Positions 58,185-64,000 of a stretch of DNA of 64,000 nt are shown here, in pieces. Each line of letters begins with the position of its first letter. The first letter of the stretch is position 1. The position numbers were made by a program, and so were the translations under genes. The stretch lies in NCBI RefSeq assembly GCF_008728515.1, contig NW_022161823.1, positions 62,001-126,000 on the forward strand, in the 5' to 3' direction. The notes below the pieces were generated by a model that had not been told where the DNA came from, did not search any database, and was given only the letters and a program-made list of their open reading frames with translations. This DNA comes from Papio anubis. Taxonomy: Eukaryota; Chordata; Mammalia; Primates; Cercopithecidae.

Positions 58185-58786
58185 CTATTTTTCTTTATAT
58201 TTGTTTTTAAGGCACAAACCATTCACCAGCTTCAAAGGGTTAAAATAAAATAATGGCAGTCTCATTTATTGTTTAGCGTACTACAACCTTCGGACACTAG
58301 GAGAATTCATTTCCCACTAGAGGGCGCTCAGGTGTTGCTTAATTCACTTCTTCAGGTTTTGGGACCTCCTTTGTAACTCAAACTGTAAAATGGAATTTTA
58401 ATTTTTATATTTGTGGGTGAACTTAACTAAGATTTTAGGATTAATGTAGCAACAACATTTTAAAGCTTGGGGGTGTCTTGTTTTTCCTTTTGTATTAAAA
58501 ATAATTACCCAAATGACAACGATCAAAACTCCCTCCAAAAAGAAAAAAATAAACTTCCACCATCCCCCAAATAAATGGTTTTTGTTTTCCAGCAAACATT
58601 TCTGGTCCTGGTTCATCGCAGGTTTGAGAGCCACAGTGTCTTCTCCATTATTTACCTACTCTAGAACCACTTTATAGAAGGTAGAGGTGGGGTGGGATGG
58701 CCAGGGTGGGATAAACTCTCCGTGTCAGAATTTGGTGCAAGGCACTGACACTTTTGTGTGTTTTGCCTTACGTTAGACTATGCTAA
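58185..58786. other. Intergenic, nothing recognised
   Basis: Includes cccactagagggcgctcag at 58314, a plausible CTCF-like core, not tested. Confidence 0.4.
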
Positions 58787-58962
58787 TGGTTCTCAACCCA
58801 CCAAGCAACGTCAGCATCTCCTGGGAACTTGTTAGAATGGAAATTCTTGGGCCCCACCCCAGACCTATTGAATTAGAACTGCTGAGGGTGGACCCATTGG
58901 TCTGCATTTGAACAATTTCTCTGAGTGATTCTGATGAATGCTACAGTTTGAGACCCACTAGC
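58787..58962 (+). mobile_element. MER5A (hAT-Charlie MITE)
   Basis: Near full-length: starts aatggttctcaacccacc, includes gggccccaccccagacctat and ends tttgagacccacta. Non-autonomous, no coding capacity. Confidence 0.85.
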
Positions 58963-59227
58963 GTAGATACTTGGTTTTTACAGGGCACACTGCTTTTGGG
59001 CAATCAGAGCCCAGGTTTTATCAGTTAGTGTCCCCTCTAAGAATCAGGAACAGACTGCCTCCAGGCTAGGTCTCAGACCCTTAGGCAAATGGCAGTCAGG
59101 GTCAAGGTGGTTTTCTACCTGCTTCAAGTTTCTAAAGAGAACTTGTCTTTCACCAGTCTCAGCAGGGGCACCAGTCCATAGACCATTCACATATAGAGGG
59201 CACCATGACAGTCAGTTAAGAATTTAT

Positions 59228-59493
59228 GGGCAGGTGCGGTGGCTCATGCCTGTAATCCTTGCATTTTGGGAGGCCGAGGCGGGTGGATCACCTGAGGTCT
59301 GGAGTTTGAGACCAACCTGGTCAACATGGTGAAACCCCATCTCTACTAAAAATACAAAAAATTAACCAGGCGTGATGGCAGGTGCCTGTAATCCTAGCTA
59401 CTTGGGAGGCTGAGGCAGGAGAATCGCTTGAACCTGGGGAGGTGGGGGGCGAAGGTTGCAGTGAGTCGAGATTGCACCATTGCACCCCAGCCT
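59228..59493 (+). mobile_element. AluS, 3'-truncated
   Basis: Stops at ccccagcctgg without an A tail, abutting a MIR. Confidence 0.9.
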
Positions 59494-59496
59494 GGA

Positions 59497-59640
59497 ATTT
59501 TGTTTTAATCCCAGCTCTCCCACCTAATAGGACTGACTGGGAGCAAGTTACTAAACCTCTTTTTAAATTTTACTTTCTTTCTTATTTGCAAAATAGGAAT
59601 GATAATAATCATCTAACAGAGTTAGTGTGAGAGAAAGGAA
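59497..59640 (+). mobile_element. MIR fragment
   Basis: atcccagctctcccacctaa, gagcaagttactaaacctc and aaaataggaatgataataat. Confidence 0.65.
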
Positions 59641-59821
59641 TACAATCAGAAGGTAAATTGTGGAAATAAGGCACCATTATCTGTATATTACTGTTCCAGG
59701 AAATGCTGTAGAGTTAATAGGGTAGTTCTAGCCACATGATAGGGCTAGATACACATTAGTTCCTTTTCTTTCAAAGCTTTGTACATTTTGAGTATTCAGG
59801 GCCCTTTTAAATTGTCAAAGT

Positions 59822-60003
59822 GGGCTGGGACTGGTGGTTTATACCTGTAATCCCAGGACTTTGGGAGGTCAAGGTGGGAGCATCACTTGGGCCCCGGTTT
59901 TCAAGGCTGCAGTGAGCTATGATTGTTGCCATGGTGCTCCAGCCTAGGCAATAAATAAATAAATAAATAATAAAAATAAAATAAAAATAATAAAAAATAA
60001 AAA
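59822..60003 (+). mobile_element. Alu monomer/internally deleted AluJ
   Basis: Joins a left start to a right-arm end; AAAT-rich tail. Confidence 0.85.
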
Positions 60004-60580
60004 ATCATCAGAGTGAATTATGTTCTTGTACTGTTTACTTCCAGCTTCACACTCCAGCTCCTGGATTTCTGGAGTGGCTGGGAGAGGGTCCTATTTTCCC
60101 TCCTTTTCTCACACAGGGGTATTTTGGGCCAGATTTCCTATTCTTTTTCCCTCCAGATCACAAAGCTTATATTTTTATTGTAGAAAATGTGCAATATTCA
60201 ATAAAGCATAAATGAGGAAATGAACATCACCAGTCCTTCTCCAGAAGAAAACATCATTCATGTTTTGGAGTATTTCCTGCTAGACTTTTCCTCCTTGGCT
60301 TACATAAAATTGCTATCGTAACGCACCTTCAATTTTCCTTCCTGTGTCAGGGCTGCTTTAGATGTGATTCTCTTGGCTGGGCATGGCTTTCTCTGGCTTG
60401 GGTTGCTCCTTCTTTCCCTACCCTTTCCTCCCATCCCAGCCCACCCTGATGCTTCAGATAAGGTGAGGACTTCCTGCTAGATGCTTTGAAAGTGTGCTGT
60501 GCTCACTCTGTACCGTGTTGCTCATGGTCTGTAATTATACATTTACCTGTGTGATGGTGTGAGTTGTCTCTGTCTGTGGC
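60004..60580. other. Intergenic, nothing recognised
   Basis: No coding potential or repeat assignment. Confidence 0.5.
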
Positions 60581-60720
60581 TGAACTGCAAGCTCTGGGAG
60601 AGTAGGAGCTGTGTCTGGTTTACTCACAACTGGATGCCAAGTGCTAGCACAATGCTGGACACATAGTGTGCCCTCAACAAATCATTTTTGAAGGAGTGAA
60701 TAAGTAAATGAAGAATTTTG
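60580..60720 (+). mobile_element. L2 3' end
   Basis: agtaggagctgtgtctggt, gctagcacaatgctggacac and ctcaacaaatcatttttgaa match the L2 3' end. Confidence 0.6.
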
Positions 60721-60864
60721 TAAGCATTTTTCCCACACTGGATATGATTTTATTTTATTATTTATTTATTTTGGATGTGATTTTAACTGGTGGATGTTCG
60801 GGGATAGACGAGGTGTTCTCTCAGGATTTCAGATAAGTCCGTGGATGTCTGAAGCAGCCTGTTA

Positions 60865-61000
60865 TGGCAGAAGGATTCCTGCACTGGAACTAAAGAAACC
60901 CACGTTCTGCTTTTTGCTCTACCAGTTCCTCTGCTCTTGAGCAAGTCACTGAGCCTCATTTTCCTTATTTATACTCTGCTTCTCTCCCAGATGATCTCAC
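60865..61000 (+). mobile_element. MIR fragment
   Basis: ctcttgagcaagtcactgag and cctcattttccttatttata match the MIR core. Confidence 0.6.
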
Positions 61001-61469
61001 ACATAAAATAAAAAAATGCATGAGAAAGCCCTTCTCAATTGCAAAGGTCCATAAAAATATATAGGGAAGATTGTTCAAAAGATATTTTGCTTTATAAATA
61101 AATGGAGCCACTTGCTAATTTGCACTGAGGTGCTAACTTTAAAACTTGAAATTGTTTCTAAGACAGTCTCCCGTTTCAAAGCTTAATAATTGGAAATAAT
61201 TGTGAGTCTGAATGTCTTTAGTAGCCAAAATACATTAACTACTACTTTATTTCTTAAGGGCAGACATTGTAGAGTTTGTTTCAATTTTGTACTTAAAGAT
61301 GGCAATAAATAATTATGATATGTTGTGACAATAGAAACTTAGATTTATGTTTCTTTCAAATTTCATTGTGCTGAGGCAGTCAAGATATTTTTTGGAAGAC
61401 TAGCCAATGAACGTATATTACATAGATTATTTTAAAAACACAACCTATGTTTTAAATTTTTTCTTTTTT

Positions 61470-61812
61470 TAAATAAAGTAAGCTTTTTACTGATGTATAG
61501 TATACATACAAAAGAGTGCTTAAATCATCAGTATTTTGAGGAATGTTCACAAATGCAATAGGCCTAATGTAATCGACAGTGAGATAAGAAAATAGAGCAT
61601 GTCTGGCATCTAGAAGCCCCTCCCTATTCCAGATACCACCCCAAGAAGAAAACCTTTATTCTGACTTCTATCATCAGAGACTCATTTTTCTTGTTTTAAA
61701 CCTTTACAAATGAAACCATCCACTATGTTGTCACCTTTTATGCTTGGCTTCTTTTACTCAAAGTTATTCATCCATTTTGTTGCCTGTAACAATAGTGTGT
61801 TATTCTTTTTTT
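61470..61812 (-). mobile_element. L1M 3' UTR-type fragment, antisense
   Basis: Resembles the 3' portion of old L1M elements in antisense (tatacatacaaaagagtgct, then a stretch with tctgacttctatcatcagag). Diverged. Confidence 0.55.
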
Positions 61813-61834
61813 TTTTTTTTACACTGCAGGAATA

Positions 61835-62082
61835 TGTTTATTTTTGAGATCTATTGCACATCATGGTGAATATAGTTAATAATAGAACATTGTATGTTTC
61901 AAAATTGCTAACAGTGTGCATTTCAAATGAGCTCACCACAAGAAATGTTAAATATGTGGGGTGATGTGTATGTTAACTTGGTTGATTCAGTTATTTCACA
62001 TTGTATTCAAAGACCATAATAGCACTTGGTATCACATTACATATATAGAATTATAAATGGTCAACTTTTAAATTTTTCTTAT
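61835..62082 (+). mobile_element. L1M 3' end-type fragment, sense
   Basis: Contains gagatctattgcacatcatg and gttaataatagaac, typical of the 3' UTR of L1MA/MB-like elements. It ends against an Alu monomer at 62085. Confidence 0.5.
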
Positions 62083-62084
62083 TT

Positions 62085-62214
62085 ATTTATTTTTTAATAG
62101 AGACCGGATCTTGCTATGTTACCCAGGCTTGTCTTGAGCTCCTGGGATCAAGTGATCCTCCAGTCTTGGCCTCCCAAAATGTTGGGATTACAAGCCTGGG
62201 CCACTTAACCCACC
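62085..62214 (-). mobile_element. Alu monomer (FLAM)
   Basis: Antisense single arm. Confidence 0.8.
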
Positions 62215-62779
62215 CAAACCCTAGTTTTTGAATATACTCTGTACCTTATTCAATAGGAAAGGAATATGGTACAATTTGGAATTTCCAAAATGGAGCTGAT
62301 ATCTTTGTGATATGATTAATATTCATATTTAAAGGTGGGATGAAAGAAAGTTTTCCACCAAGGTCTTAGATGCCAAGAATTAGAATAAATAACCCCTATA
62401 ACTAAATTTTATTGGTTAATTCTTTGGTAGTTTTCCATTGTATCTTAAATAATTTCCTTTCTGTTTTAGGTTATGTGATAGTACTTGAAATGTATATACA
62501 TTGAGGACATAAAACATTTTGGAGAACAGATAAGAATTGAAACTATGATAGAAAGAAAGACCAGTCTCTTACTATCTGTGAAAATTTGTGAGTTCATGGA
62601 TAAAATGAGGCAGTGTTTCCTGATTTTATTTTTTGATAACTCCAACACACTCTATTGAAAAAGAAACATTTTTCTTTTCTTTCTTTGTAACACCAATTAG
62701 TAAACACATAGCATTTTAGAAGAGGAAAATACTTTAAAAGTTCAATGTCCTTGTTTCATAGATAATATCTAACATTTAC

Positions 62780-63010
62780 AAAGAAATTTACAATTGCTTC
62801 CAGATAACATGATTTCATAGAATCCTCAGAACTCTGTTATTACCCTCAATTTAAAATGAGGAAATGGAGACTCAGAGGACTTAAATGACTTATCTAAGGT
62901 CACAGAGATAAACATAATAATGGTGGATAATATTAATTGAGCACTTACTCTATGCCAAGGCTTCCTCTTGCATGATCACATTTAATCCTCACAATAGTCC
63001 TATTACCTCT
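62780..63010 (-). mobile_element. MIR pair, antisense
   Basis: aatgaggaaatggagactca with cttatctaaggtcacagag, then a second start at attgagcacttactctatgc. Confidence 0.7.
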
Positions 63011-63179
63011 TACATAATATGTGACAAGCTAGCATTTTAAATCAGTGCTAAGAAACTGGCATAACTGACTTTTTTCCTGCATGCTCTTCTATAGACACAA
63101 CCTAAAAAATAAAATCAATATGATTTTATGTATTTAGGATAGTATCACATTGAGATGTATGAGGTTGATTGGTTAAGTA

Positions 63180-63305
63180 AATAGTATTCTCATTTTACAG
63201 ATGAGAAAATATGGACATGGAGAATTAAAGACTCCCATAGTAGTACTGTGCTAGCTGACAATGATGAGCAGAGGCAAGAAGCCAGTTCTTTTCACCACAC
63301 TAGCT
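63180..63305 (-). mobile_element. MIR fragment, antisense
   Basis: ctcattttacagatgagaaa and a diverged 5' half. Confidence 0.6.
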
Positions 63306-64000
63306 TCTTTTTCTCTGACCTGTGTCTCAGAATGTGGAGTGGGCAATTGGTGACTTGGATCCAAAGCTAAGGACAAAGAGGCACCAAGAACCTCATTCCG
63401 AGTACTGGAGGCCAAGTACCTCCTCTGGGATTTAGTAAGAGTCAGGCAAACTGACTGGGCATTCCCCTAATCATCATCTGAGAGTCAACCACTCCTCATG
63501 CCCAATCTGTTTACACTTTTGACTAGACAGGGAAGATAGGCATGTGATGAGAGTCTCAAGTCTTTGGTGAAAAGTACAGTGGCTCCTGCTTTGAAGCCAA
63601 AGACTGGGTGCCCTGAGGACCACCTACAGAGAGTGGGACTAAATGAGAAGAATGACATCTTATTTCTTAGTTCACACCAGCTGATCTGACCCCAGTGCCT
63701 CTGAGAGTAAGGGAATGGAGAATTGAGATAATGAGGCAGAGGGAAGTGAGGCAGTGGAGCAGGCTGCACCCACCTGGTGGTATGGCAGTTCTGTATGGGT
63801 CTTCCAGGGGTCAAAAAGCCGCCATGGAAGTAGCTGGACTTGACTTAACCTGCCAGTACTCTACTCAAAAGGAGTTGGGGGAATGCCAGGGGAAGTATTG
63901 AGGGGGTGGTAGAAGAGCCAGGTGGAGGGTGCTCCCACAGCAGGAAACTCTGCCCTGGGGAGACTCCTGCAAGTCCCTAATGTAGCCCATGGAAGAGCCT
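63306..64000. other. Intergenic, nothing recognised
   Basis: A 109-codon minus-strand frame (63485-63814) and a 68-codon plus-strand frame overlap; neither resembles a known protein. Confidence 0.5.

Noticed and set aside
63485..63814. 109-residue minus-strand frame near the right edge
   Set aside because: No protein-like domain, no splice signals and overlapped by another frame.

Overview
The window is nuclear DNA from a primate, most likely an Old World monkey (macaque or baboon type). It is saturated with Alu elements of all ages (about 60). Several of the youngest carry a right-arm variant, gatccggccactg, that I associate with cercopithecoid AluY lineages and not with human AluY. No bacterial-style genes, operons or CRISPR arrays are present, and almost all long open frames are Alu, LTR or simple-repeat read-through.

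The only gene I can support with confidence is the 5' half of PNPT1 (mitochondrial polyribonucleotide nucleotidyltransferase, PNPase old-35) on the minus strand. Thirteen exons can be placed from the ATG at 32504 down to 4668. They join in phase with GT-AG introns and encode residues 1-392 of a protein that is about 783 residues in human. The rest of the gene lies off the left edge. Just upstream of the ATG is a compact promoter with an inverted CCAAT box, a GC box and a perfect interferon-stimulated response element. This fits the known type I interferon induction of this gene.

Introns (1-32343) hold an old L1M element (about 475-3560), an ORF1-type old L1/HAL1 fragment (11540-12780), an L1M 3' region (27295-28560), a Tigger-type DNA transposon split by an AluY (23888-24533), MIR and L2 relics, and Alus in both orientations. 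Exon 12 sits tightly between two oppositely oriented Alus.

Upstream of PNPT1 (32640-64000) the DNA looks intergenic. It holds Alus, L2 and MIR relics, two MaLR LTRs each split by an Alu, a twin-primed 5'-inverted L1 (48940-49510), a solo LTR7 of the HERV-H family with a perfect 5-bp target duplication (52705-53156), a CpG-rich solo LTR12 of the HERV-9 family in antisense (55393-56603), a MER5A, and several pyrimidine microsatellites that grew from Alu tails. Three features stay unexplained: an 80-bp inverted repeat at 44594/45020, exon-like open segments at 35200-35360 and 35674-35764, and an excess of indels in Alus between about 27.9 and 36.5 kb that suggests local sequence or assembly error.
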